Notes: generated by a model from the letters alone, not told the origin. 64,000 nucleotides of DNA from Dehalococcoidia bacterium (GCA_021295955.1 JAGWBJ010000005.1:230597-294596), one strand, 5' to 3'. Positions 38,418 through 49,423 are shown, counted from the stretch's first letter. Numbers and translations: made by a program.

Positions 38418-39278
38418 ATGGCAAGCATCCGGCAGATAAGGCGCCGCATCCGGAGCATCGAGAACACCGCCAAGGTGACCAAGGCGATGGAGATGATCGC
38501 CGCGTCCAAGATGCGCCGCGCCCAAGCCAGCGTGCTGGCCGGGCGCCCGTACTCGGAGAAGATCCAGCAGGTGATCGCCGACCTGGCGGCCCAACCCAGC
38601 GAGGACGGCACCTCCTCCCAGCCACTGCTGGAGGCCCGGCCCATCCAGCGGGTGGGTCTCGTGCACATCACCCCGGACCGGGGCCTGTGCGGCGGCCTCC
38701 ACTCCAACCTGAACAGGCGGGTGAGCCAGTTCATCATCGAGCAGCAGGTGCCGGCCACCATCGTGGCCGTCGGACGCAAGGGCAGGGACTTCATGGTCCG
38801 ATACGGCCAGGACGTGAAGGCCGTATTCATCAACCTGGGCGACCGACCAGCCCTGGCCGACACCATAGCCATATCCAGCATGGTGATCGACCAGTACACC
38901 AAGGGCGAGGTCGACGAGGTGCACCTGTCCTACGTGGAGTTCGTGTCCACCACCGTCCAGCGTCCCGTGGTCAAGCGCCTGCTCCCCATAGTGCCCGCCG
39001 AGCTGACCGCCTACGAGCGGGTGGGGTACATATACGAGCCCAGCGGCCAGGTGGTGCTTGGCTCCCTGCTGCCCAGGTTCGTAGAGATGGAGATATACCA
39101 TGCCCTCCTGGAGCTGATAGCCAGCGAGCAGTCGGCCAGGATGGTGGCCATGCGCAACGCCACCGAGAACGCGGGAGAGATGGTGGATGACCTGACACTC
39201 CTGGCCAACAAGGTCCGCCAGGAGAGCATCACCAACGAGCTGCTGGACATCCTGGGCGGCTCGGAAGTGCTGGCATAA
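38418..39278 (+). CDS. atpG: ATP synthase subunit gamma
   Basis: This 286-residue central rotor shaft has the N-terminal helix RRIRSIENTAKVTKAMEMIA followed by ASKMRRAQ and the C-terminal helix MRNATENAGEMVDDLTLLAN with KVRQESITNELLDI. DRGLCGGLHSNLN is the family signature in the Rossmann-like middle. It lies in standard order between atpA and atpD. Confidence 0.96.
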   Translation: MASIRQIRRRIRSIENTAKVTKAMEMIAASKMRRAQASVLAGRPYSEKIQQVIADLAAQPSEDGTSSQPLLEARPIQRVGLVHITPDRGLCGGLHSNLNRRVSQFIIEQQVPATIVAVGRKGRDFMVRYGQDVKAVFINLGDRPALADTIAISSMVIDQYTKGEVDEVHLSYVEFVSTTVQRPVVKRLLPIVPAELTAYERVGYIYEPSGQVVLGSLLPRFVEMEIYHALLELIASEQSARMVAMRNATENAGEMVDDLTLLANKVRQESITNELLDILGGSEVLA

Positions 39279-39311
39279 GGGCAACGCCTTTGTCTTCCTC
39301 GCGTAAGGTAG

Positions 39312-40730
<1,419 letters not shown>

Positions 40731-40739
40731 GGGGCGCTC

Positions 40740-41171
40740 ATGGTAACGATGCTCCTGGAGATAGTGACCGCCGAGCGAGAGGTCTACTCGGACGACGTGG
40801 AGGCGGTCAACGCCCCCGGGGTCGAGGGAGACCTGGGGATACTACCCCATCACGCTCCCCTGATGACAAGTCTCCAGCCGGGGGAGCTGATGATCCGCAA
40901 GGACGGCCGGGACGAGTACCTGATGGTGAGCGGAGGGTTCCTGGAGGTGATGGGGAACCGGGTGACCATCCTGGCCGACGCGTGCGAGCGGTCCGACGAG
41001 ATCGACGAGCAACGCGCCCAGGAAGCGATGGGGCGGGCCCAGGAGCGGATTGCGAACCGCACCGCGGACCTGGACCTGGAGCAGGCCGCCAGTGCCTTCA
41101 GGCGTGCCGAGACCCGCTTGAGGATAGCGCGCCGGCGGCGGACCCGCGCCGCGCCTCCCCCCGGGGCCTAG
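40740..41171 (+). CDS. atpC: ATP synthase subunit epsilon
   Basis: This 143-residue epsilon subunit has an N-terminal beta-sandwich (GVEGDLGILPHHAPLMTSLQPGEL) and a C-terminal two-helix region (AQEAMGRAQERIANRTADLD) able to regulate rotation. It closes the operon nine bases after atpD and is convergent with rex, seven bases apart, without an obvious terminator hairpin between them. Confidence 0.94.
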   Translation: MVTMLLEIVTAEREVYSDDVEAVNAPGVEGDLGILPHHAPLMTSLQPGELMIRKDGRDEYLMVSGGFLEVMGNRVTILADACERSDEIDEQRAQEAMGRAQERIANRTADLDLEQAASAFRRAETRLRIARRRRTRAAPPPGA

Positions 41172-41178
41172 TCGCCGC

Positions 41179-41847
41179 TCAGGCTTCGTCATCCTCGCCC
41201 AGCAGGTAGAAGGTCATGGTCTGGAGGGCCAGCACCGGGTCGACGTTTCGCACCTTCACCCCGTCGGGCGCCTGGGCCGCGATGGGCGCGTAGTTGAGAA
41301 TGGCCTTCACCCCCGCCCCCACCAGCCGGTCAACGACTCCCTGGGCGTGGGGTCCGGGCACACCGACGATGCCGATGCCGATGCCCCGCTCCATCACCGT
41401 CTCGTCCAGCTCCTCCACCGGCTGCACCTTGAGGTTTCCCACCGTTCTTCCGATGATGCGGCGGTCGGCGTCGAAGGCCGCGACGACGTGGAAGCCCTCG
41501 GGCGCGAAACCCGGGTAGCTCAGCACGGCACGTCCCAGCCGTCCAACGCCCACCAGCACCACGTTCCAGCGGCGGTCGAGTCCCATGATCTCCTTGAGCT
41601 CCATGATCAGGTGCCTGACCCTGTAGCCGCGGCCCTGTTTGCCGAACCGGCCGAAATAGCTGAGGTCCTTCCTGATCTGCGCGGGCGTCACCTGCAGGAT
41701 CTCGCCCAGCCGCTGAGAGCTGACGATGTTGACCCCCTGGGCCATCAGGGAGCTCAGGACCCGGATGTACTGGGGGAGGCGCATCACCACGACCTCGGGG
41801 ACCCCTCCCGGTCCGGCCTGCCGAGCCACCGACCTCCCTGCCATCAT
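41179..41847 (-). CDS. rex: Redox-sensing transcriptional repressor Rex
   Basis: This 222-residue repressor senses the NADH/NAD+ ratio. The N-terminal winged helix (VVMRLPQYIRVLSSLMAQGV, SSQRLGEILQVTPAQIRKDL) binds DNA. The Rossmann domain has VVLVGVGRLGRAVLSYPGF, and the swapped C-terminal helix ends TMTFYLLGEDDEA. Rex typically controls fermentation, respiration and ATP synthase genes, so its convergent location against atpC fits. Start ATG 41847. An inverted repeat lies just upstream. Confidence 0.94.
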   Translation of the reverse strand: MMAGRSVARQAGPGGVPEVVVMRLPQYIRVLSSLMAQGVNIVSSQRLGEILQVTPAQIRKDLSYFGRFGKQGRGYRVRHLIMELKEIMGLDRRWNVVLVGVGRLGRAVLSYPGFAPEGFHVVAAFDADRRIIGRTVGNLKVQPVEELDETVMERGIGIGIVGVPGPHAQGVVDRLVGAGVKAILNYAPIAAQAPDGVKVRNVDPVLALQTMTFYLLGEDDEA

Positions 41848-41866
41848 GCCCCCTATACCAGAGACG

Positions 41867-41909
41867 AATTCAATTGGTGAATTATATCACGTGGCAGATA
41901 TGCTATAAT
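41867..41909. promoter_or_regulatory. Divergent rex/cca regulatory region with inverted repeat
   Basis: AATTCA-ATTGG-TGAATT (41867-41883) is a 6-bp inverted repeat upstream of rex. TATAAT occurs on the minus strand (41886-41881, toward rex) and on the plus strand (41904-41909, toward cca). The repeat is not the canonical Rex operator TTGTGAAnnnnTTCACAA, so autoregulation is only a possibility. Confidence 0.5.
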
Positions 41910-41922
41910 TGGCCCGTCCCTC

Positions 41923-43200
41923 ATGACACGCCAGCGTACTCCCCTGCCACCGGCAGACATCCCCTCCTCCCTCCATCGGTCCCTGCCACTGGAGGCGGTT
42001 GATTTGCTGGCCCCCATATGCGCGGAGGCCCGCAACGCCGGCCTTTCCCTATACCTGGTAGGCGGGCCCGTGCGGGACCTGCTGCTGGAGAAGCCCGTCA
42101 AGGACCTGGACCTGGTGGTAGAAGGCGACGCCCAGACCCTGGCGTCCACGCTGGCCGCGAGACTGGAGGGCCGCCTCGTTGCCCGCTCCCAGTTCGGCAC
42201 GGCGGCCCTGCGTCTGGGGAAGCAGTCGCTGGACTTGGTAACCGCCCGTCGCGAGACGTACCCGAGGCCCGGGGCCCTGCCCCAGGTCACACCCAGCTCC
42301 ATCGAGGACGACCTGGCCCGCCGGGACTTCACCATCAACGCCATGGCCCTTCCCCTGACGGGACCGGCGAAGGGCGGACTCCTGGACCCCCATGGGGGGC
42401 GGGCCGACCTCTCGGCGGGGGTCATCCGAGTCCTGCACCACGCGAGCTTCATCGACGACCCTACGCGCGTCCTGAGGGCCCTCCGCTACGAGCAGAGGCT
42501 GGGCTACCGGCTGGATGAGGCCACGGAGCGGCGGCTGATGGAAGCCCTGGACACGGGGGCCATGGACACCCTGAGCGGAGACCGCCTCAGGAAAGAGCTG
42601 TCGGCGGTGCTCCGGGAGGCCGAGCCCCACCGGGCCCTCCGCCGCTGCGCGGAGCTAGCCGTCCTGACGGCCATCCACCCGGCCATGGGGAACGACTCCG
42701 CCGTCGCCGCCCTCGCCGGGTCCGGGGAAGCTTTCTCGCCCCTGGAGTACCTGGCCGCACTGTCCTTTCCGTCATCGAAGGAGCAGGGGATGTCGTTGGT
42801 CCATCGCCTTCGCATGCCCGCCACATGGAAGAAGGTCGTCGAGGACACCGCTGCCGTGAGACTCGACGTGGCCCCGAACATCGCCGGTGGACCCGACTAC
42901 ACCAGGTCGGCCCTGTACCTGGTGCTGGAGCCCTACGCACCCGAGGCCCTCCGGGTAAACGCCATCATGGCCGAGGACCCTGCCGTCGGAAGGGCCCTGA
43001 AGTCGTACCTTGACGATATGCGTTATGTAAAGCCACTACTCAAGGGGGGCGACCTGGTCTCCATCGGGTTCCCCCAGGGTCCCCTGGTTGGGGACGCGCT
43101 ACGGGAGCTGCAGTCGGCCCGGCTGGACGGCCTGGTCACGACCCGGGACGACGAGATCAAGACCGCCGAGGGATACCTCGCATCGAGGAGAGCCGGTTGA
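41923..43200 (+). CDS. cca: CCA tRNA nucleotidyltransferase / poly(A) polymerase family protein
   Basis: This 425-residue class II nucleotidyltransferase has LYLVGGPVRDLLLEKPVKDL with DLVV, the GGxVRD and DxD-type catalytic motif, then RRDFTINAMALPL and the neck helix YEQRLGYRLDEATERRLMEA. These define CCA-adding enzymes and related A-adding enzymes. The one tRNA gene seen here already encodes CCA, so the enzyme may mainly repair ends. ATG 41923 lies 14 bp after a TATAAT, so the leader would be very short. The next small gene overlaps its stop codon. Confidence 0.88.
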   Translation: MTRQRTPLPPADIPSSLHRSLPLEAVDLLAPICAEARNAGLSLYLVGGPVRDLLLEKPVKDLDLVVEGDAQTLASTLAARLEGRLVARSQFGTAALRLGKQSLDLVTARRETYPRPGALPQVTPSSIEDDLARRDFTINAMALPLTGPAKGGLLDPHGGRADLSAGVIRVLHHASFIDDPTRVLRALRYEQRLGYRLDEATERRLMEALDTGAMDTLSGDRLRKELSAVLREAEPHRALRRCAELAVLTAIHPAMGNDSAVAALAGSGEAFSPLEYLAALSFPSSKEQGMSLVHRLRMPATWKKVVEDTAAVRLDVAPNIAGGPDYTRSALYLVLEPYAPEALRVNAIMAEDPAVGRALKSYLDDMRYVKPLLKGGDLVSIGFPQGPLVGDALRELQSARLDGLVTTRDDEIKTAEGYLASRRAG

Positions 43201-43409
43201 TCGAACAAGACGAGACCTGCATCGTCTGCTCAGGGCCGCTGGACGAGCACCACCAGGCTTCCTGCCAGATGTGCGGGGGCAAGTTCCACCAGCCCTGGAG
43301 CGTGGACGTGGATATACCCCAGTGCGGCCGTATCGCCAGCCACGACGAGGCCCTGGCATTGGTGTTCCTCTGCCACAACTGCTATCAGGCGCTTCAAGAA
43401 GGCTCTTAA
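43197..43409 (+). CDS. Small zinc-binding protein, function unknown
   Basis: This 70-residue protein has three cysteine pairs: CIVC, CQMC and CHNC, plus histidines (DEHHQASC, KFHQPW), suggesting one or two zinc sites of treble-clef or RING-like type. The start TTG 43197 overlaps the cca stop (TTGA) and has GAGGAGAGCCGG upstream, so translation is probably coupled to cca. I do not recognise a family. Confidence 0.65.
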   Translation: MIEQDETCIVCSGPLDEHHQASCQMCGGKFHQPWSVDVDIPQCGRIASHDEALALVFLCHNCYQALQEGS

Positions 43410-43442
43410 AAGGGGACTGGGCCCGCAACGGGAGGACAGGGC

Positions 43443-44480
43443 ATGAAGGCGGTTTTCATACAAGAGCACGGCGGACCGGAGGTCTTGACCTCCGGTGAGC
43501 TGCCGGAGCCCATGGTACGAGACGGCCTTGTGAAGGTCCGGGTAAAGGCCGGCTCCCTGAACCGGTTGGACGTCTACACTAGGACCGGGGTCCGGGGCAT
43601 GCGCCGGGAGTTTCCGCCTCCGCTGGTGCTCGGAGGCGACTGCGCCGGGGAGGTCGCGGAGGTCGGAGGCGGCGTGCAGGGACTCGGCGCGGGCGACCGG
43701 GTGGTGGTCAACCCCAACATCACCTGCGGCGACTGTGCCCGGTGCCTGGCCGGTGAGGACGACCTCTGCCCGGCCATCCAAATGCTGGGCTCGGCCCTGG
43801 ACGGCAGCTACGCCGAGTACGTCGTGGTCCCGGCCGCCAACGTCCACCCAATCGCCGACCACGTCTCCTACGAGGACGCCGCGGCGGTCCCGACGACCTT
43901 TCTGCCCATGTGGAACATGCTAGTGCGGCGGGGAGGGCTGAAACCGTGGGAGACTGTCCTGGTGCTGTCGGCGTCTGCAGGGGTCGGCGCCGCCGCGATA
44001 CAGGTGGCCAAAAACGTCATCGGCGCAAGGGTCATCGCCACCACCAGCACGGCGGACAAGGCGGCCAGAGCGCGGGAGACGGGCGCGGACGAGGTGATCA
44101 ACTACACCGAGGAGGACATCACCAAGAGGGCCCGCGAGCTGACGGGGGGAGCGGGGGTGGACATGGTCGTCGACCACGTGGGCGCCGAGTTCTTTGCGGC
44201 CGCGTACAGCGCGCTGAGGCCCGGCGGCAGATACGGCAACTGCGGCGTCACCACGGGATACAAGTACGACCTGCACATGGGAGCGATGTTCACCAGGCAT
44301 CTCAGTGTGTTCGGCGTCTTCATGGGCACCAAGGAAGACATGCGGCAGATAGTGGAGATGGTGAACCGGGGCAAGGTCCACTCCACCATCCACCGGACCT
44401 TCCCCCTGGAGAACGCCGCCGACGCCCATCGCGCCATGGAGGAGCGGAACTTCTTCGGGAAGCTTCTGCTGGTGCAGTAG
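43443..44480 (+). CDS. Zinc-binding MDR alcohol dehydrogenase / quinone oxidoreductase
   Basis: This 345-residue medium-chain dehydrogenase has a GroES-like domain with LGGDCAGEVAEVGGGV and the structural zinc motif CGDCARCLAGEDDLC. The coenzyme domain has LSASAGVGAAAIQVAKNVIG, closer to NADPH-dependent quinone oxidoreductase types. Catalytic-zinc residues are only partly evident, so the redox substrate is open. ATG 43443 follows GGGAGGACAGGGC. It precedes an epimerase on the same strand. Confidence 0.88.
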   Translation: MKAVFIQEHGGPEVLTSGELPEPMVRDGLVKVRVKAGSLNRLDVYTRTGVRGMRREFPPPLVLGGDCAGEVAEVGGGVQGLGAGDRVVVNPNITCGDCARCLAGEDDLCPAIQMLGSALDGSYAEYVVVPAANVHPIADHVSYEDAAAVPTTFLPMWNMLVRRGGLKPWETVLVLSASAGVGAAAIQVAKNVIGARVIATTSTADKAARARETGADEVINYTEEDITKRARELTGGAGVDMVVDHVGAEFFAAAYSALRPGGRYGNCGVTTGYKYDLHMGAMFTRHLSVFGVFMGTKEDMRQIVEMVNRGKVHSTIHRTFPLENAADAHRAMEERNFFGKLLLVQ

Positions 44481-44574
44481 TACCTGCGTCGGGGGCGCCG
44501 GGCGCACACCGCTTGTACATTGGCCCAGGCGGAAGATCTGACGATCTCCAATAGGACGGGAGGAGGCCGGCAAG

Positions 44575-45552
44575 ATGGCGATAATGATAACGGGGGGCAC
44601 CGGGTTCCTGGGATCCTATCTGGCCCGTCACCTGGTGGAGGAGAAGGGAGAGTCGGACCTGGTCCTGTTCGAGAAGTACCCGGACCTCTCGCGGGTGGAC
44701 GACATACGAGACCGGGTAACCGTAGTCCAGGGCGACGTGCTGGAGCCTCTGGAGGTCCTCACCGCCATCCAGCGCCATGACGTGGACCGGGTGGCCCACC
44801 TGGCCTACATCCTCAGCGAACCGGCCGACGGCAAGATGCGGCCCTACGTCGACGTACAGTGTATGGGAATGATCAACGTTTTCGAGGCGTGCCTCATGCA
44901 GGGCGTAAAGAGAGTGTGCTTCGCCAGCTCCGCCGCCGTGTTCGCCGGCCATCCGGACCAGGACCGGGATTTCCACGACGACGACCCGCCGATGCCGGAC
45001 ACCATCTACGGTGCGTGCAAGAACTGGGGCGACCATATAGCCCAGGTGTACCAACGCAGGTACGGGCTGGATACCGTCGGCCTGCGTCCCGCCTCGGTGT
45101 TCGGTCTGGGGCGTGGGCAGAGAGGCTCCTGGTCCAGCGGTCTGGCGGGGTTGGCCGATACCCCCCACTTCATGGTGTTGCCCGAGCTGGCCGCCCTGGG
45201 CCAGCCCATCGAGATGCCTCCCGCCCACCAGATGATAGACTGGATGTACGCCGCTGACGCGGCGGAGGCGTGGCACCTGGTCCTCACCGTTCAGGACCCC
45301 AAGCACCGGATGTTCAACATGGTATCCGAGCGGCGGCGCATCGGCGACGTCACCGCCCACCTGCGTAATATACTGCCCGACTCGGAGATCAGCGTAAGCT
45401 CAACCCCCACCACCATGACCCCCCTGCTGAACAACGACCGGCTGGTCAACGAGCTGGGGTTCAGGGCGCGGTACACCATGGAGGGCGGAATGACCCACTA
45501 CCTGAACATGGTCCGAGAGCGCGCCGGGCTGCCTCCAGTCGCCCCCGCATAA
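44575..45552 (+). CDS. NAD-dependent epimerase/dehydratase (extended SDR)
   Basis: This 325-residue extended short-chain dehydrogenase has ITGGTGFLGSYLARHLVEE (TGxxGxxG), serine in CFASSAAVFAG, and the catalytic YxxxK in IYGACKNWGDH. A substrate-binding C-terminal part follows. Typical substrates are nucleotide sugars or related carbonyl compounds. Its neighbour is an MDR dehydrogenase, which suggests a small catabolic or biosynthetic unit rather than envelope sugar synthesis. ATG 44575 has GGGAGGAGGCCGGCAAG upstream. Confidence 0.88.
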   Translation: MAIMITGGTGFLGSYLARHLVEEKGESDLVLFEKYPDLSRVDDIRDRVTVVQGDVLEPLEVLTAIQRHDVDRVAHLAYILSEPADGKMRPYVDVQCMGMINVFEACLMQGVKRVCFASSAAVFAGHPDQDRDFHDDDPPMPDTIYGACKNWGDHIAQVYQRRYGLDTVGLRPASVFGLGRGQRGSWSSGLAGLADTPHFMVLPELAALGQPIEMPPAHQMIDWMYAADAAEAWHLVLTVQDPKHRMFNMVSERRRIGDVTAHLRNILPDSEISVSSTPTTMTPLLNNDRLVNELGFRARYTMEGGMTHYLNMVRERAGLPPVAPA

Positions 45553-45617
45553 CCAGCCGCCGGCGGACCGGCCGTCTCCCACCGTAGTGCTCCGCGGGGA
45601 GGAAGCGCCTGGAACGC

Positions 45618-46532
45618 CTAGCCGGGCCTCGGCCTGCCCATGAGCCTTCGCCCGTGGAACAGGTACAACTCCGCGTAGCCGGCCCACCGCCCGAAATGGT
45701 CCCGGGCCCATGCCGCCATCTTCCCGTCAGGAGGGCTCTTCCGTCCATCGAAGTACCACTCCCTCAGCGCCCTCCGGACCCACACGTCCACGGGGAACGC
45801 CTCAAGCTGGTCCAGCGAGTGGAGCAGTATGCAGTCGGCTATCTTGGGCCCGATACCCGGCAGCTCCATCAGCCGCTCATGGGCCTCGGGGTAGGCCATT
45901 CGTCTGAGGGCCTCCAGGTCCAGGGCTCCCTCGGCCACGGCCGTGGCGGCCGCGGCCACGTACGGCGCCCTGAAGCCCAGTCCCAAGCCTCGGAGACGCC
46001 GCTCACCGACCTGGGCAAGCTCGGGAGGGCCCGGCAGGGTGAACCGGACGTGCCCGTCCACCACCAGACGCCGCCCGTAGGCCTCCGCTATGGACTCCAC
46101 GTTGGCGTGAATGCGCGCCAGGTTCGAGTTCGCCGAGCAGATGAACGAGACCATGCACTCCCAGGGGTCCACCCGGAGGAGGCGCAGCCCGGGATACAGT
46201 CCCACCATCTCGGCCACCCTGGGGTCGCGGGAGATGTCGGTGCGGATGCTCTCGATGTCGTCGTCCAAGCGAAAGAAGCGCCCTATCTGGGGGGCCAGGT
46301 CATGCCCGCCGGCGATAGCCGGGCTGAACTCCAGGCAGACGGCCGCCGACGGGCCCAGGCGCGTGGACCTGATCTTGACCAGGTTGTCGTACACGATGCC
46401 CCAGTGCCATTCGGCCCCATGTCCGTCCCTGCGCCACCTGTGGGACTGGCCGCTATGGACGCTGGCCTCGAGGTCGAAGGAGTGGCCGACCTCGAGCCGG
46501 GCCGTACCTGGAACAGTAGTCGGTCCGTCCAT
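45618..46532 (-). CDS. 8-oxoguanine DNA glycosylase (OGG1-type HhH-GPD)
   Basis: This 304-residue DNA repair glycosylase/lyase has the helix-hairpin-helix and catalytic lysine in LPGIGPKIADCILLHSLDQL, followed by EAFPVDVWVRRALREW with the catalytic aspartate. This matches OGG1 (PGVGTKVADC...PVDVH). The N-terminal OGG-like domain is present (GQSHRWRRDG, as in QSFRW). It would remove 8-oxoguanine opposite C. It starts one base after the DinG-like gene stops, so they form a repair operon. Confidence 0.9.
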   Translation of the reverse strand: MDGPTTVPGTARLEVGHSFDLEASVHSGQSHRWRRDGHGAEWHWGIVYDNLVKIRSTRLGPSAAVCLEFSPAIAGGHDLAPQIGRFFRLDDDIESIRTDISRDPRVAEMVGLYPGLRLLRVDPWECMVSFICSANSNLARIHANVESIAEAYGRRLVVDGHVRFTLPGPPELAQVGERRLRGLGLGFRAPYVAAAATAVAEGALDLEALRRMAYPEAHERLMELPGIGPKIADCILLHSLDQLEAFPVDVWVRRALREWYFDGRKSPPDGKMAAWARDHFGRWAGYAELYLFHGRRLMGRPRPG

Positions 46533-46533
46533 G

Positions 46534-49362
46534 CTAGACCGTTACTTCACGCCGGACCCAGCGGCCAGCATACTCCGGGATCGAAGAGACGGGTCCCTGC
46601 TTGACCGTACATGGAGGCATGGACTCCAGGAAGGCCCTTCCATAGGCACGGGATACGATACGGTTGTCCAGCACGACGATGGCCCCCCGGTCCTGGCTGC
46701 CCCGTATGAGGCGTCCTATCCCCTGGCGGAGGCGCAGAATCGCCTGGGGCAGCGCGTACTCGTGAAACCCGTCCTCGTACTCTCCCGACCGGGCTGCGAA
46801 GATGGGGTCCGTAGGCACGTGGAAGGGGAGTCGGCCGATGACCAACGCCTTGAGAATCCCCCCGGCCAAGTCCACGCCCTCCCACAGGCTGCTGGTGCCC
46901 AGAATGACCGACGAGGGGGACTCGCTGAACTCCTGCACTATCTGCCTGGGCGACCCGTCCACGCCCTGGGCCAGCACCCTGATGCCCTCCGCCTCCAGCT
47001 GGGACCGGACTCCCCTGGCGGTGGCCCTCAGCGCCGCGTGGGAGGTGAACAGCACCAGGGTACGGCCCTCCAGCTCCCGGGCGAGCCCGACCACCAGGCG
47101 GTCCGCCGCCGGCTGAAATCCGGGACTCGTCGGGGTGGGGATGTCCTTGGGTATCAGTATCACCGCGGCCCTTTTGTAGTCGAAGGGCGATCCGACTATC
47201 AACTCCCCGGTCTCCTGCAGGCCGACCCGGTCCCTCATGTAGTCCAGCGTCCCTTGGGAGCCCAGCGTTGCGCTGGTGAGCACCACGGAGCGCTTCTTGG
47301 AGAAGAGCTGCTCGTCCAGGTCCACTCCCACGTTCAGGGGCGCCGAGTGGAGGACGATGTTGTACTGACCCTCGGGGCCGCCTCCGAAGTCCGTTGCACG
47401 CTCCATCCAGTCGATCCGTTGGGAGTCGGCGGGCGCCACCAGGAAGGTCCGAAGCTTCTCTCGCAGCTCTTCCAGGCCATCCTGCCAGGTGGCCAGCTCC
47501 ACCGCCATCGACTCCACGTCGGCGGGTCCGTCGGCAGGGAGGGTCTCCAGGAAGGACGCTACACTGTTCACATGGCGGACGGCCTCGTCCAGGACAACGT
47601 CCAGGTTCTCCCACGCCACCTCCAGCTCCGACCAGCCGGGTTGGGCCCTGGTGCTCCGCGTCACCGGCAGGCGGTCCCGGTCCTCCTGCTGTTGTGCCAG
47701 GAAACGGTCGGCCATGCTCCACAGCCTGTCCCACGAACCCCTCACCTGACGGGACCAGTGGGCCTGAAGCCGGTCGGCCGCCTCCTGCCCCCGCCGCGCC
47801 TGGCCCTCGGGCAGGCCCGAGCCCCGGGCCGCGGCCACTGCGCCGGCCACGAGCTTCCCCAGGGCGTCGGACTCGTCCCCCAGCCTGCCCTGGGATATCT
47901 GAAAGCCAAGCTGCCGGGTCGCCTCCTCCTCCAGGTGATGGGCCTCGTCCACGATCAGGTGGTCGTAGGCGGGCAATACCCCTCCGCCCATCGCCAGGTC
48001 CGACAGCAGGAGGGCGTGGTTCACGACGACGACGTGGGCGGCCTCGGCCCGGTCCCGGGCGGAGCGGAGGAAGCAGGGGCCCTCGCCGCGCATCCCCGGG
48101 CAGCGCCCCTTGTCGGCTGCCGAGACGCGGCCCCATGCGGGGCCGTCCCTCCCCGACAGGTTGATCTCCCCCCTGTCTCCCGTGCGCGTGCCCTGGAGCC
48201 ATACGAGGGTCTTGGCCAGCAGGCGGGCGTCTTCCGCCGTGAGGTCCTCGCCACGGGCCAGGAGACCCCACCGGCGCAGGCACAGGTAGTTGGCCCGCCC
48301 TTTCAATGGCGCCACCTGTAGCTGCCCCTGGGGGATGACCCCGTTGTCTTCCAGGGCCTTGCTCAAGGCAGGTACGTCCTTGTTCAGGAGCTGCTCCTGG
48401 AGGTTGATGGTGTTGGTGGACACGACCACCCTGGACCCGTTGCTCACCGAGTGGGAGATAGCCGGCAGCAGGTATGCCAGGGACTTGCCCACGCCGGTGC
48501 CCGCCTCGACCATCAGGTGGCTGCCGGAGTTGAAGGCCTCCGCCACGGCCTTCATCATCTCCGCCTGCTGGGGCCGCCACTCGAACCCCGGAAGGGTCCT
48601 GGAGAGGAGGCCTCCGGGGCCCAGGTGCGCCTCCATCTCCTCCACGTCCACGGGGACCATGGGCTGGGTGGGCCTTAACGCCGGGCCTGAGCGGGACAGA
48701 CGGGACTCCAGCGTCCCCACGTCCAGGCCGTCCAGACCCACACCGGACGCCGGCGGGACCGGCAGCCGGGCGGGCGCTGAGAAGAGCCGGGCGACGGGCC
48801 ACTTGGCCCGGCTCGCGAGGTCCCGTATCGACGCCATAGTGCCCGGTTCCAGCTTCCGCGCCATGGACAGCAGGGCCAGGAACACCAGCCGCGTCGCCTG
48901 AGCGTCGTCCAGGGCGCGGTGGGAACGGGCCTGGTCGACGGCGAGCTGCACCGACAGCTTGGCGAGAGAGTAGCTGGTGGTGGAGGGCAGCAGGATCGAT
49001 GCCAGGTCCCAGGTGTCGTAGGCGTCACCAGGGAGGGGCAGTCCGTTCCGTGAAAGGAAGTCGAGGTCGAAGGTCACGTTGTGTCCCACCACCGGGAGGC
49101 CGCCGACGAACTCCTGGACATCCCCAGCCACGACGGCAAAGGCAGGGGCCCTGTCTACCTCACGCTGGCCGATGCCGGTGAGCCTCTGGACGAACTCTGG
49201 GAGCTTTCGGTAGGGGTTTACGAGAGTCTGATATACGTCCAAGACCCGGTCTTCTTGGAATTTGACGGCCCCCACCTCTATGATGGCGTCCCGTTCGGCG
49301 TTGAGTCCGGTGGTCTCCAGGTCCAGTGCTACGTATCTGGCCGCCGAGTCCCCAGGCTCCAT
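46534..49362 (-). CDS. dinG: DnaQ-like exonuclease fused to DinG/XPD-family helicase
   Basis: This protein of about 942 residues combines two parts. Residues 1-170 form a DEDDh exonuclease domain: YVALDLETTGLNAERDAIIE, VGHNVTFDLDFLSRNG and SHRALDDAQATRLV. Then follows an XPD/DinG superfamily 2 helicase: VEAGTGVGKSLAYLLPAI (Walker A), IVDEAHHLEEEATR (DEAH) and late motifs SSLWEGVDLAGG and LRQGIGRLIRGSQDRG. Cysteines in NYLCLRRWG and CPGMRGEGPCFL could ligate the iron-sulfur cluster of this family. The same fusion is known as DinG in Firmicutes. I choose ATG 49362 rather than TTG 49395, as the exonuclease homology starts there. It lies between a PHP protein and the OGG-type glycosylase. Confidence 0.92.
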   Translation of the reverse strand: MEPGDSAARYVALDLETTGLNAERDAIIEVGAVKFQEDRVLDVYQTLVNPYRKLPEFVQRLTGIGQREVDRAPAFAVVAGDVQEFVGGLPVVGHNVTFDLDFLSRNGLPLPGDAYDTWDLASILLPSTTSYSLAKLSVQLAVDQARSHRALDDAQATRLVFLALLSMARKLEPGTMASIRDLASRAKWPVARLFSAPARLPVPPASGVGLDGLDVGTLESRLSRSGPALRPTQPMVPVDVEEMEAHLGPGGLLSRTLPGFEWRPQQAEMMKAVAEAFNSGSHLMVEAGTGVGKSLAYLLPAISHSVSNGSRVVVSTNTINLQEQLLNKDVPALSKALEDNGVIPQGQLQVAPLKGRANYLCLRRWGLLARGEDLTAEDARLLAKTLVWLQGTRTGDRGEINLSGRDGPAWGRVSAADKGRCPGMRGEGPCFLRSARDRAEAAHVVVVNHALLLSDLAMGGGVLPAYDHLIVDEAHHLEEEATRQLGFQISQGRLGDESDALGKLVAGAVAAARGSGLPEGQARRGQEAADRLQAHWSRQVRGSWDRLWSMADRFLAQQQEDRDRLPVTRSTRAQPGWSELEVAWENLDVVLDEAVRHVNSVASFLETLPADGPADVESMAVELATWQDGLEELREKLRTFLVAPADSQRIDWMERATDFGGGPEGQYNIVLHSAPLNVGVDLDEQLFSKKRSVVLTSATLGSQGTLDYMRDRVGLQETGELIVGSPFDYKRAAVILIPKDIPTPTSPGFQPAADRLVVGLARELEGRTLVLFTSHAALRATARGVRSQLEAEGIRVLAQGVDGSPRQIVQEFSESPSSVILGTSSLWEGVDLAGGILKALVIGRLPFHVPTDPIFAARSGEYEDGFHEYALPQAILRLRQGIGRLIRGSQDRGAIVVLDNRIVSRAYGRAFLESMPPCTVKQGPVSSIPEYAGRWVRREVTV

Positions 49363-49423
49363 CCCACCCCACAGGTCCTCTCTTCCGGTCAACACCTGGC
49401 TCTCAGCCTTCGCCGTCGAAGTA

